This document shows, in pieces, positions 23,826 to 45,887 of a DNA stretch of 64,000 bases. The notes beneath the pieces are model-generated. The model did not search any database and was not told where the DNA came from. It saw only the letters and a list, made by a program, of their open reading frames with translations. This DNA is from Megascapheus bottae (taxonomy: Eukaryota; Chordata; Mammalia; Rodentia; Geomyidae), in NCBI GenBank assembly GCA_024803745.1, contig JANJXV010000037.1, positions 6,597,501 through 6,661,500 on the forward strand. The letters run 5' to 3'. The number at the start of each line of letters is the position of its first letter. Position 1 is the stretch's first letter. The position numbers and the translations under genes were made by a program.

Positions 23826-24016
23826 AGGGGCCTAGTGGTAGAGTGCTTTGCCTAGCCTGCACGAAGACCCAGGTTCGATTCCTCTGTACCATATACACAG
23901 AAAAAAGCCCGAAGTGGTGCTGAGGCTCAAGTGATAGCCTTGAGAAAGCCCAAGGACAGTGCTCAGGACCTGAGCTGAAGCCCAAGACTAGCCAAAAAAA
24001 TAAATAAACAAACAAA
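23826..24016 (+). mobile_element. IDL-Geo SINE
   Basis: ggcctagtggtagagtgctt, caggttcgattcctctgtac, Geo arm partly shortened, tail (aaat/aaac)n. Imperfect duplication acaggagaat / acaggggaat. Confidence 0.9.
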
Positions 24017-24019
24017 CAG

Positions 24020-24842
24020 GGGAATTGGATCTCTGTTAGGGTCAAAACCTAAGTTCAGGCAGGCAGCACTTGAAATTTTAGGTCTTACAATACTCAGTAC
24101 TTTTCTTGACCTCAGGGTCTTCATTTGGAAAATCCTAAGGGTGAGATATAAATTCTCTCCTGTTCATTTAATTCTCATTATATGAGGCCCATTTTGGTCA
24201 TTTTTCTGTCCTGATTTGTCCGTTTACTGTCCTGATTTTTCTATTTTTTGTTAACCTTCAAACCAATTCAGTAAGTTCAGGCTAATCTCTAAGGGACCTT
24301 TCAACATTTTACTGTGACATTCAGACTTTAAATTTGTTAACAGTATTTCAAACAAAAGTTAATTCTGAGAAACACCAGAAGATTTATTTCGAGGGAATTT
24401 AGGAAACAAATGATGTTTCTAAACCTAAAACTAAATGGAGTTTTAAATGAAATTAATCTTTCATTAATAAAATCTTAGCAAAGATCAAGTATGTATGTTC
24501 AGGTAGGATGTAGTTTATGATTTTTCATTAAAATGTGAAAAACTGGAACTTCATGAAAGAGTACAAAAAGCATCTTGATTGTGTAATATAAAATCAAAAG
24601 ACAAAATTATATGGGGTCATGTCTTCCAGATATAAATGTGCAGACTTCAGTGAGAAGTAAACTAATTTTCATTTAAGGAAAATAATATAGTTGGTATTAT
24701 AAGCAGTAACAATAACAAAAATTTTATCTATGTATAAGGAAAACATTACACTGGTTTATAGGAGTAATATTTTTCTCTATGGACATAAGTTGAAAATGAA
24801 AGAAATGCTTTATAGTTGTATTATAGATTTTTAAATCAGCCT
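24020..24842. other. Intergenic AT-rich, nothing recognised
   Basis: No repeat family, splice context or gene feature was recognised in this stretch. Confidence 0.35.
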
Positions 24843-24856
24843 AAATGCTAAAAATT

Positions 24857-24962
24857 GGAAAGGGGGACAAAAACATGACAAGGGGTATCAATGTTCAAGA
24901 ATTAATTCACCCACTACTTGACAAATATAACTGTAACCCTTCTTTACATTATCCCGACAATG
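24857..24962 (+). mobile_element. Very short L1 3' end insertion with perfect TSD
   Basis: Only 106 nt of L1 tail (gggggacaaaaacatgacaa, aaatataactgtaaccc) between perfect 14-nt duplications aaatgctaaaaatt at 24843-24856 and 24963-24976. Confidence 0.9.
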
Positions 24963-25120
24963 AAATGCTAAAAATTATTTTTAAAACTTTAAGAATTTGT
25001 ATGTCTAGCCATTAAAATTTCTCTTTAGCAAATCTTTACTCATTTATGACTTAGTGGATTCTCTTTTTTTTTTTTTTAGAAAATGATGAAAATCTTTGAG
25101 CATTTCTCTTTATTATTACT

Positions 25121-25310
25121 TTTATTTGCCAGTCCTGGGGCTTGAACTCAGGGCCTGGGCACTGTCCTTGGACACTTTTTGCTCAAGGCTAGTGCCCTGC
25201 CACTTGAACCACAGTGCCACTTCCAGCTTTTTCTGTGTATGTGGTACACATACCCTGGGCTTTGTGCATGCTAGGTGAATACTCTACCACTAGGCCAGAC
25301 TCCCAGCCCC
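25121..25310 (-). mobile_element. IDL-Geo SINE
   Basis: Minus-strand full-length copy: tttgccagtcctggggcttg to ccactaggccagactcccag. The 60-codon frame over it is SINE-derived. Confidence 0.92.
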
Positions 25311-26540
25311 TGGAGGAAATTATTTACAAGCCAAATAATGCCTAAGATGCCCAACAACCATTCAAGCTTGAAGAGATAAATGAGCAGATTCTTCTGCATT
25401 ATATTTAGAAGGAAGAACTCTGGGTAACCTTAATTTTAGTTGTATCGTCTTTAGAAGTAGGAGACAAGAAACTGTTGCTTAGGTACCTAGTTTGTGACTC
25501 TATTATGAAAGAAACTGAGGAAACTAATACAGGCCAAATATATTTTTTCCAGCTTATCAGTTTAGTCTTATTCTTTCTCTGCAGCCATGAAATATTCTTT
25601 TCTGCCAATCATTTTTTTCACAAACTAAAATGAAAGCATAGGTGTGTGCATGTAAGAGTTACTACAGTTCAAGTACAAACATTCTTTAGCCTAGAGTATT
25701 CTTCACATGTGATTGCTCTTCTAGTTTATAAACATTTTTTTCTGAAAGCTTGACAACAGAGTTATGGGACAGATATAAGGCATCTGACATGGAATTTATA
25801 AAATAGATATACATATACACATATGTGCATACATATACATTCTTAATACTGTAAACTTAGCCAAATTAAACATGGCAAACCACAGATTGTCCATTAGTTA
25901 AAATGAGGATAAATATTATCTTTGAGGCTGAACAAATAAAACTGCCACTTTTTTAAAGCAAGTATCCCAGCAGGTTCACATAGCCCAAAGTATATGCAAA
26001 TGAATGATGTAGACATTAAATGAGACAGGATGTGTATATAATATGTCTAGGATACTCAGCAGAGTGCAGAATCTTAGTGGTTTTCCTATGCTTGTTTAAT
26101 TCATTAATATACCCCCAGTAACAGGAGTTTACTTATCACTGGCAGGCAGTGCTAAATGCTTTTCTACATGATGTCCCCTGATTTCTTCCATTCTGTACTT
26201 AGCAGCATAGCATAGTAGAAAGATCCAGGGTGAGCTGCTTCCTCATTCTCTGTCCAGGGGACATGCATTATCCAATATTTATGAGAAAGCGAAATAAAAT
26301 GAGTAGAACAATATAAAGGGTGTGTTGTCATATGTATGTGAGCCAAAAGGTGTAGTAGTTTCCCACAAAATGGCCACACTCATCATTCTCACTGATCTTC
26401 TACTTTGGTGAGACACTACTTTTACCAAGATATTCAAGTAAAGATCAGATCAAGATGAAAAAGAAATTTAAAAATTACACATGCATAGATGGACCCTAAA
26501 AGACAAAACGTAAAGTTAAAACATGTACCAAAGTTTAAGA
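25311..26540. other. Intergenic; possible MIR end
   Basis: A MIR-like 3' segment (attaaatgagacaggatgtg, gatactcagcagagtgcaga) lies at about 26015-26075 on the plus strand. Otherwise nothing recognised. Confidence 0.35.
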
Positions 26541-26658
26541 GAGCAATGATGGTGAATGCTCATGATCTGGGCACTCAGGAAGCTGAGACTGAAGGATTGT
26601 GAGTTCAAAGCTAGCCTGGGCTACATAACAACACTGTCTGGGGAAAAAATAAAAAGAG
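26541..26658 (+). mobile_element. B1-like SINE
   Basis: gatggtgaatgctcatgatc, tgggcactcaggaagctgag, gagttcaaagctagcctggg then ctacataacaacactgtctg: classic 7SL-derived order without a Geo arm. Confidence 0.75.
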
Positions 26659-27064
26659 TGGAAGAAAAAATAAGAAGACTGACAATAATGTAAATAAATA
26701 AATCTGAATTGAAGCTCCTAGAAAAGCAAAAATCTCCCTTTGAAAATGAAAAACCATAATAAAATAGAATTTAATACATCAATGAATATTTAAATTTTAC
26801 TAATACACAGTGGTAGAATGAAGGTTCTCTATTGGAGAGTATTATGAAAATTCTATTAGAAAAAATTGAAAAGTCAGATGCCTAAGGAATATTATAATAT
26901 ACTTCAAATGTACAAATTTTCAACTTTGAACAAATATTCCCAAACTGACCCTAACAAAACTAATAACTACTACAACTTTAAGAATCATTGTATACCTAAA
27001 AATTCATGGCAATTGGTTCATTTCACTAGGATGCTAATATTTTCTTTCATTACAAATAAACACG

Positions 27065-28154
27065 TTCACAGCTTGGTACCAGCACAAGAGTATATCTGAA
27101 AACCAGTGGAACAGAATAGAAGATGCAGAAATGAGCCCACAGATCTATAGTCACCTAATATTTGTTAAAGGAGCCAAAAACATAGGATGAAAGAAAGACT
27201 ATCTTCAACAAATGTTGCTGGAAGAATTGGCTCTATATAAAGAAAACTGCAGGTAGATCCTTATATTTCACCCCGCTCTAGAATCAATTCAAAGTGGTTC
27301 AAAGACCTCAATGTAAGGTCAGATACCATGAAACCGATACAGGAAGGGATATGGGAAACATTGGGGCTACTTGGCATGGGTCAAAACTTCCTAAGCAAAG
27401 ATCCAGAACCACAAGTAAAAGAAAGACTGGGTAAATGAGACTGCATTAAAATAAAGTTTCTGTATGGCCAAGGACACAGTTAGCAAGATAAACAAATCCC
27501 ACAGACTAGGACAAGATATTTACTAGCAATGCATTAGAAAAGGGTAAAATGTGTAAAATATAGGTAAAGCTCAAAAAGTTATTTCCCCCCCAAAATAAAC
27601 CCTCAATGGAACAAGAACAAAATTAATAAATGGACTAAGGAAATAAGTGATTTCTCAGAAGCAAGAATGGCCAATAGGTACATGAAGTAATAATATTCAA
27701 GATCTCTGGCCATAAAGGAAATTCAAATCAAAGCACCATTGAGGTTCCACCTCACCCCAGTTAGAATGGCCATTCTCAATAAAACTAACATTAACAGATG
27801 CTGGTGAAGATGTGGCCAAAGAGAATGCTACTACGTTGTGGGTAGGAATGTAAACTTGTTCAACTACTCTGAAAAGCCTTGGAGGCTCTTCAAAAGATTA
27901 AACATAGAGATTCCTAATGACCTAGCAATTTAGCTCCTGGGCATTGATTTAATTAGGCTACAAATAAGGACACACTAAAGCTACCAGCATAACAATTTTC
28001 ATTGTAGCATTGTTTACCAGAGCCAAGATATGGAATCAACTTAGATGCCTCTCAGCGGATGACTACATCAAGAAAATGGGGTATATATACACAATGGAAT
28101 TCTATGCTTCCATGATAAAGAATGATATGGCACCATTTGTAAAGAAATGGAGAC

Positions 28155-28196
<42 letters not shown>

Positions 28197-28460
28197 GATA
28201 GCTAGATAAATAGATAGATAGATAGAGCCAAGTAAGCCAGATATCCCCCAAGATACGTTGCATTGTTTCCCTCAATTGTTGTAACTACAATATGCCTATA
28301 AATCTACAAATAAACATACTAGATGGTAAAGACAAAAGAAATAGCCCTTGCCTATCATAAACTACACGGGACTCATCCATCATTCACAGAGTGAGATCAA
28401 AGAAGGATATACTTAGGAGTAAATCACAAAGGCTCAATAGCTATGTGCATATGATTATAT
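27065..28460 (+). mobile_element. Old L1 ORF2 C-terminus/3' UTR (first segment)
   Basis: Plus-strand L1: agcttggtaccagcacaaga, gtgggtaggaatgtaaactt and acaatggaattctatgcttc, through a tetranucleotide repeat into the 3' UTR. Many stops. It resumes at 29424 after a younger L1. Confidence 0.85.
28151..28226. repeat. (ATAG)n microsatellite inside L1
   Basis: About ten uninterrupted ATAG units, then an interrupted array, replacing the L1 segment just after the ORF2 end. Confidence 0.95.
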
Positions 28461-28475
28461 AAAATGATGCTTATC

Positions 28476-29408
28476 TCTCTGGCCATAAAAGAAATGAAAA
28501 TCAAAACAACTCTGAGACTCTACTTCACTCCAGTTAGAATGGCCATGATTAAGAAATCTAACAACAACAGATGCTGGTTGGAATGTGGCCAGGAGGGATC
28601 ACTACTACACTGTTGGTGGGAGTGCAAACTCATTCAACCACTATAGAAAGCAGTATGGCAGTTCCTCAAAAGACTAAACATAGATCTCTCCTATGACCCA
28701 GCAATTCCACTACTTGGCATTTACCAATCGTCCAGAAACAAGGACATACTAAAGCCACCAGCACAATGATGTTCATTGCTGCACTATTTACCATAGCAAA
28801 CATATGGAACCAACTCAGATGGCCCTCAGTAGATGACTGGATCAACAAGATGTGGTATTTATACACAATGGAATCTATGCTGCCATCAGAAAGAACAATA
28901 TCGCCCCATTTGTAAGGAAATAGAAAGACTTGGAAAAAATCATATTAAGTGAAGTAAGCCAAAGGAACATAGGCTCAATGGTTCCCCTCATTTGTAATAA
29001 TTAGTACAAACCTCGGACTCTCCTAGCAGAGGATTACAATAGCTCAAAATCTAGATACATAGGCCATATAGGATGAGGCTAAATGAAAGGACTTCCAGGA
29101 TACGGAAACAAGAACCATATAATGTGTGATTGTTGTTCTTAATGTACTATGATATTTCTCTTCTCTTTTGTTGTCCCTTGATTATTCTCATATTGTTACA
29201 GTATTTTACCTTGTTATCTGGTATATTGTATATACAATTATTTGTTTATTTGAAATAGGAAAGGAAAAAGGGGAAAACAATATTAGGGGAAGAGGTGGGG
29301 GAGGGAAATGGGGACAACATGAGAAGGGGTATCAGTGTGTATGAAGTAATGCATCTATAATCTGGTGGATATAACTGTAACCCTTCTATTAATTAAAAGA
29401 AAAAAGAA
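28476..29408 (+). mobile_element. Younger L1 inserted into the old L1, with perfect TSD
   Basis: 5'-truncated plus-strand L1, from late ORF2 (MIKKSNNNRCWLECGQEGSL frame) through the 3' UTR to an A-rich end. Perfect 15-nt duplication aaaatgatgcttatc at 28461-28475 and 29409-29423. Confidence 0.93.
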
Positions 29409-29423
29409 AAAATGATGCTTATC

Positions 29424-30005
29424 AAAACTAATTCCAAGAAATAACAACATGAGGGTCTTCGTTATTTTGCACTTTGGGATTCTGTTTGTTTTTCCTCTTG
29501 TCATTGTTTTTGATTTCTCTACCTGTTGTCTTAGATATGTTTATCCTGGTAGGGCAAATAGTAAACAAATACTTCTGTGATATTCACTAGACACTATGTG
29601 GAAATGAACTAAGCAAGTTGTTGGGGAAGGTAGTTAGAAGAGGAAAACTGGGAGAAAATGAGGGAAGAAATGTACTCATGGTGCCAGGAGTTTGGCCTAG
29701 TGGTAGAGTATTTGCCTAGCATGCAAAGACCCAGGTTCAATTCCTTGGTACCACATACAGAGAAAAGCCGGAAATGTTGCTGTGGTTCAAGTGATAAAGT
29801 GTGAGCCCTGAGGAAAGCCCAAGGACAGTGCTCAGGCCCTGAGATTAAGCCACATGACTAGCAAAAAAAAAAAAAAAAAAAAAAAGAAAGAAAGAAAGAG
29901 AGAGAGAGACAGAGAGAGAGAGGTACTCATTACTTGACTTATATAACTGTAGCCTCTTTGTACTTCACCTTTACAAAAATAAAAAAGTTAAAAAATAAAT
30001 ATTTT
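29424..30005 (+). mobile_element. Old L1, second segment (3' UTR end)
   Basis: Continues the L1 of 27065-28460: G-rich 3' UTR, then tactcattacttgacttata, taactgtagcctctttgtac and an A-rich end. Interrupted by a SINE at 29680-29921. Confidence 0.75.
29680..29921 (+). mobile_element. IDL-Geo SINE with long A/(GAAA)/(GA) tail
   Basis: tttggcctagtggtagagta to ccacatgactagc, then A(22), (GAAA)n and (GA)n. Duplication tgtactcat / ggtactcat. Confidence 0.92.
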
Positions 30006-30083
30006 CCACATATAATTCATCTTATTGTTTCCTAGCAAATTAAATCTCATGTGTTACGGGAAGAAAAGAAACAGGCAAAGCAA

Positions 30084-30110
30084 AATAAATAAATAAATAA
30101 ATAAATAAAA
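30084..30110. repeat. (AAAT)n microsatellite
   Basis: Six AAAT units. Confidence 0.9.
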
Positions 30111-30580
30111 GCCTCATGATAAAATACAACCAGCATTGTTTATACCTTTCAAGTATGATTGTGCCAGCCTATGAGCTTCCTTTTTAATTTGATCATTTTA
30201 AGTAGTTGTACAAATAAGGTCTTAATTCCATATATGAATTTGTAAGCACAATGTAATTCCTGCTATCATTTACCCCTTATCTCTCTAGTTCATTACGATG
30301 GTTCTTAAAACAGTGCAAATCACAATGAATTCTTCATCTTTTAGTGAAAAGACTGTATTAGGGCCATGTTAGAGACACACACAAATATGGATGACATTAT
30401 ACAGTGTTTATAATTCTAAATCATATGACAGAGGAAAAGGTACAGGAAGGATGTGTGAGGTAGAATGGACTGTGAGCTGAATTGGTTGGAGATGCTGATA
30501 GGGCTAGGGAATTTTGTGGTAATAGTCTGCCTACTTTGTGAATATACATGTATTTCTACAATACTTTGTAAAAAGCAAAA

Positions 30581-30778
30581 GTGTTCGAAATGAAAAATAT
30601 CAAGCCAGTCAAATTAAAGGCATGCAAGCGAAATTTGGCAAATCTTAGGCAGCGGTTGAAGAAAGTATATATTCATAAGCTGCATAGTGTCAAAAAGCAA
30701 ATTATAAAACATTACAGAGAATCATCAGTGGAACAAAATGAATATGGGCCATCAATCTTAGTAGTTGGTTCAAAATGA
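30581..30778 (+). other. Unidentified 65-codon basic open frame
   Basis: The frame starts MFEMKNIKPVKLKACKRN and is Lys/Arg-rich with a regular charged pattern (LANLRQRLKKVYIHKLHSVK). It overlaps no repeat I recognise. No flanking splice sites, promoter or A tail could be established. It could be a retrocopy fragment of a coiled-coil or RNA-binding protein, or chance. Confidence 0.2.
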
Positions 30779-30899
30779 ATCCTTTCATTTTTGTAAGATT
30801 TTGTTGGGTTTCTTCATTTCCTGAATAAACTATACTTCCCTTTATAACATATTTCATAATGTAGCAAGGATACCATAGAGAGGAATTAAAATAACTGTA

Positions 30900-31015
30900 A
30901 ACATTATGTACTTAAGCCTTTGGCTGACACTAACATGGGTGATCTCATTTAATTCTCCTGCCTACAGTGTAAAAGGAATCGTGCTATTATCTTGTTTTTA
31001 CTGAAGATTCTCCAA
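30900..31015 (+). mobile_element. MIR/L2-like remnant
   Basis: gggtgatctcatttaattct then gtgctattatcttgttttta resembles a conserved ancient-repeat motif. Confidence 0.4.
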
Positions 31016-31806
31016 ACATCCAATATGATTTCAGGTGAATTTTTCTTCCCGAAACAACTTACTGAAAGTAAAATAAGTGGAATAATCAGAATCTGAAAAC
31101 ATCCCTAATATAGTAAACTGCATGAGACTGTTCTTCTAAGAAATAAAAGATAACTACAGGAAAACACAATGTTTTGTTTTGTTTTTTTTTAATATGGGGT
31201 TATGTAATTAGTATACAGGGATAGCAAAACAGACACTGGATAACATGAGAGGATACAGCTGCCAAGTCTCAAATTGATGGTGGTGAACATCCTTTAAAGT
31301 ACAGGAAAAACTGCCCATGCTTGAACTGTAATTTTCTGGTACAATCTTTTTAACCCTCCCTCTATAAAACAGAGGGAGGAATGAGGCAGCTCTAAAATAT
31401 TTGCAGTCTCACTGATTTCCAAAGAAAATGGAGTTATCTTCTGCTTGTGAAGTAATAAAAGTATTAGTCTGTACATTAGCATGGCTGTTCAACTGATTAA
31501 AATGGTGTTGATAACCAGAATATGCTTTCCTCTTTGTTATAAGTTTGGTAATTTGTCACTAAGGTTCTAAGGCAGAAAAGACCAGTAGTTTCAGCCTATT
31601 ATGTTCTATAAACATTTGACCTGGTTGAGGCTTGACTCCTAAAATACTCAGCTCATTGACTTTAACAGAGGTGAGCACAATAACCAAGTACTTCAAGTTT
31701 CTTCTCATATAACTTTTGGAGCCTATCCCAGAGAGAGGGAGAAACATTAAAAACTTTCCCAAAGGAGAGGCCTACATGGCTTGCCATACAATAAATCGAC
31801 GTTCTC
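31016..31806. other. Intergenic, nothing recognised
   Basis: No clear repeat or gene. Minus-strand frames of 62 and 67 codons (31294-31762) lack recognisable domains. Confidence 0.35.
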
Positions 31807-31822
31807 AAAAATCTCCAAGAGA

Positions 31823-32024
31823 GGGGGCCGGGAGATTGGCCTAGTGGTAGAGTGCTTGCCTAGCATGCATAAAGAACGGGGTTCGATTCCTCAGTACCAC
31901 ATACATAGAAAAAAGCTGGAAGTGGTGCTGAGGCTCAAGTGGTAGAGCTCTAGCCTTGAGAAAGTCCAAGGACAGTGCTCAGGCCCTGAGCTCAAGCCCA
32001 GGACTGGCAAAAGAAGAAGAAGAA
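31823..32024 (+). mobile_element. IDL-Geo SINE with perfect 16-nt TSD
   Basis: ggccgggagattggcctagt, B box gggttcgattcctcag, Geo arm ending ccaggactggc, tail (AGA)n. Duplication aaaaatctccaagaga at 31807-31822 and 32025-32040. Among the youngest SINEs here and within 1.5 kb of the YIPF5 exon 1 donor. Confidence 0.95.
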
Positions 32025-32315
32025 AAAAATCTCCAAGAGACGTCTGCAGGATACATGGGCTTGTGTGCCAAAATCAAACAAACAATATAAAAAATTTCGT
32101 TCCGTAAATCTCCATTTTCTTGCTTGACTTTTCAACTGGAGAAAGTGTTGGAGAAGGAAATTTAAGTAAATATAATTGCTTTCACAGAGAGAAGCAGAAT
32201 TACATTTCTACTCAACAATTCTGTTCACACTGAGACAAACGTGTAAAGTCTTCTCTCTCTTGGAAAGGAATAGAAACATCAGAAGAATAAAGAGAGACTA
32301 GAGAAAAAAATCACA

Positions 32316-32353
32316 AAGTATATATAATATATATATTATATATATGATATATA
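32316..32353. repeat. AT-rich simple repeat at the edge of the CpG island
   Basis: Alternating TA/AT run that abruptly meets GC-rich sequence at 32358. Confidence 0.85.
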
Positions 32354-32735
32354 ATTGATGGCGTGGACCCAGTGACCCTGTCTCACGCTCTTTCCTTGGG
32401 CACCACCAGGCCCGTTCAGCAGAAGGAGTCAACAATTAGCCACCAGCCCCCTCACCTGGGACAGCCCGGGGGCGCTGGGCTACCTAGAAGGCAGCGAGAT
32501 CTCCCCAGACCTTGTAGGTTATACAAAGCCACCCAACTGATTAGCAGTGGCACCTTCGTTCCCACGTGGGCTTGTGAGAAGGGGTCTTTCCGCGTCCCGG
32601 AGCCGGAATAAACTTTCCTTTGTTTGATCTACACTGCTGCCCCTTCTCTGGCAGAAGGGCAGATAACACCGTCTCCCTAGCGCAGAAGGGCTGAAGAGTC
32701 CCAGGGGTCACCATCTCATGATCGAAACCATTAAA

Positions 32736-32760
32736 CACTAGGTACACCCCCCCCCCCACT
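32736..32760. repeat. Poly-C tract (CCCCCC run) upstream of YIPF5
   Basis: A run of about 13 C with A on either side lies at about 32745-32758 in the CpG island flank. Confidence 0.6.
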
Positions 32761-32963
32761 CCAAGTACAGCACCCGGACCGCGGTGGTCCACGAACGCCG
32801 CAGCCTTAAGGTTGGCAGACCGAAGAAAGGGTCTGTGGACCACGCCTTCCCGCCTTCCTGGTCCGCCTAGCTTCGCCCTTTCCTGCCTTCCTCCCGGCCC
32901 TGGTCCTCCAGTCCTAGGGCCGGGAGGGGCTCCGGCCTTGACCCAGCCCGAGCCAACAGTGAC

Positions 32964-32975
32964 TGCGCCTGCGCC
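32964..32975. promoter_or_regulatory. NRF1-like site
   Basis: tgcgcctgcgcc is close to the NRF1 palindrome GCGCNTGCGC. It lies in the CpG island upstream of YIPF5 exon 1. Motif match only. Confidence 0.35.
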
Positions 32976-33025
32976 TTCCTGTCTTCACTGCGGACCTGGC
33001 TGCAGGAAGCACTTTCCCTCTTCCT

Positions 33026-33047
33026 ATTGGTCATCCTCGGAGCCAAT
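33026..33047. promoter_or_regulatory. Pair of oppositely oriented CCAAT boxes
   Basis: ATTGG at 33026-33030 and CCAAT at 33043-33047 form a divergent NF-Y-like pair, about 240 nt upstream of the exon 1 donor. Paired CCAAT boxes are common in TATA-less, often bidirectional promoters. Binding is inferred. Confidence 0.45.
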
Positions 33048-33156
33048 CCGTAGGACGCATGCCCAGACTTACGATCCCGCCCACCGTCACACCCGGTGTC
33101 CAACCACAGAGGACAGCACAGATTATATCCAAGACGCCTGCGCGGGCAAGCGTGCC

Positions 33157-33164
33157 CCGGAAGC
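33157..33164 (+). promoter_or_regulatory. ETS-family-like site CCGGAAGC
   Basis: CCGGAAGC matches the ETS/GABP core. It lies about 120 nt upstream of the exon 1 donor, near the expected transcription start. An RFX-like half site (gtagcaac) follows at 33186-33193. Motif matches only. Confidence 0.35.
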
Positions 33165-33169
33165 AGTTC

Positions 33170-33284
33170 TTTGGACTGGTGACACGTAGCAACGGGGTTA
33201 GTACCGGGTCTGGAATTGAGTTTGGGGGTGACTTGGGGCCCCCCGGAACCCTTCCTGCTGCCGCCGGCGCCGCCTCCGCACTTG
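33170..33284 (+). other. YIPF5: YIPF5 exon 1, non-coding 5' UTR (approximate 5' end)
   Basis: A consensus donor, cttg followed by gtgagt, sits at 33285 inside the CpG island and fits splicing to the exon 2 acceptor at 33988 (704-nt intron 1). The transcription start cannot be read from the sequence; I placed it downstream of the CCAAT and ETS-like sites. A second good donor lies at 33746, so an alternative first exon is possible. Confidence 0.55.
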
Positions 33285-33414
33285 GTGAGTGTCCCCGGCA
33301 CAGTGCTGGGGCCCGGTCCATAGCGACGCGGCTCTGCTCGGCGCCGTGGTCTTCCGGAATAGACCCACCCTCAGTCGCCTTGGAGTCCCGGTCCAGACGC
33401 GACTCCGCCTCCAG

Positions 33415-33680
33415 GCCGCGACCCGCGGCCAGGTCCGCGCTCCCCGGGCCGGCCGCGACCCCCGGGGTCCGCCCACCCCAGGCCGGCCGCGACCCCCGGG
33501 GTCCGCCTGGTCCTGGCCGGGGTCCGCGCTTCCCGCACCGGCCGAGACCTCCGGGGTCCGCCCCGCCGAGTCCGGGTCCGCGCTCCCCAGGCCGGCCGGG
33601 ACCTCCGGGATCTGCCCCGGTCCTGGCCGGGGTCCGGGCTTCCCGCGCTGGCCGCGACCTCCGGGGTCCGCGCTCTCTGC
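33415..33680. repeat. GC-rich minisatellite in YIPF5 intron 1
   Basis: The core ggccggccgcgacc plus ccggggtccgc recurs about five to six times, with a higher-order period near 60-120 nt that also includes tcctggccggggtccg. Nearly every unit contains several CpGs. Because stop codons are rare in this composition, several frames stay open across it; these are not genes. It lies between two candidate splice donors (33285 and 33746). Confidence 0.75.
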
Positions 33681-33998
33681 CCAGGCCCCCACTCTTCTTT
33701 CCCGGGGGACTCCCGGCACTGTCAGCCGTGAAGCTCCGTTTCCAGGTGAGCAGTCATCCTTGCTGGGTGGCATCTGCTCCCGGGGGAGGCCCTCCTCCCA
33801 AGACTGGTCCATCCGAGGCCAATGGGCTCTGCGGGGTCTCAGTGCCTGCTTGTGCCGCAGCTTAAGGACCGGACCTTCACTTTGCCCCAGGGCAGGTCCC
33901 TGCAAATACAGAAGAAACGTTTATCCAGGAACAAATTCAGACGGGCCTTGGATGTAGACAGGTGTTTGCCATTTCTTTTTTCTTACAGATCTTCTGCC

Positions 33999-45887
<11,889 letters not shown>

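Larger units (their letters stand above)
32360..33960. promoter_or_regulatory. YIPF5: CpG island promoter of YIPF5
   Basis: This is the only long GC- and CpG-rich stretch in the window; its flanks are AT-rich (an AT-repeat ends at about 32353). It contains the donor-bearing exon 1 and continues through intron 1 to just before exon 2. No TATA box is evident, as expected for a housekeeping promoter. In human the divergent neighbour KCTD16 starts close by, so the island may be bidirectional; a minus-strand donor-like site near 32456 is compatible with that. Confidence 0.85.

Noticed and set aside
33059..33957. Three long overlapping open frames (268, 235 and 222 codons) on both strands of the CpG island
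   Set aside because: GC-rich minisatellite composition removes stop codons in several frames; the translations are Pro/Gly/Arg-rich low complexity, and the real YIPF5 exon 2 uses a separate start at 33999.
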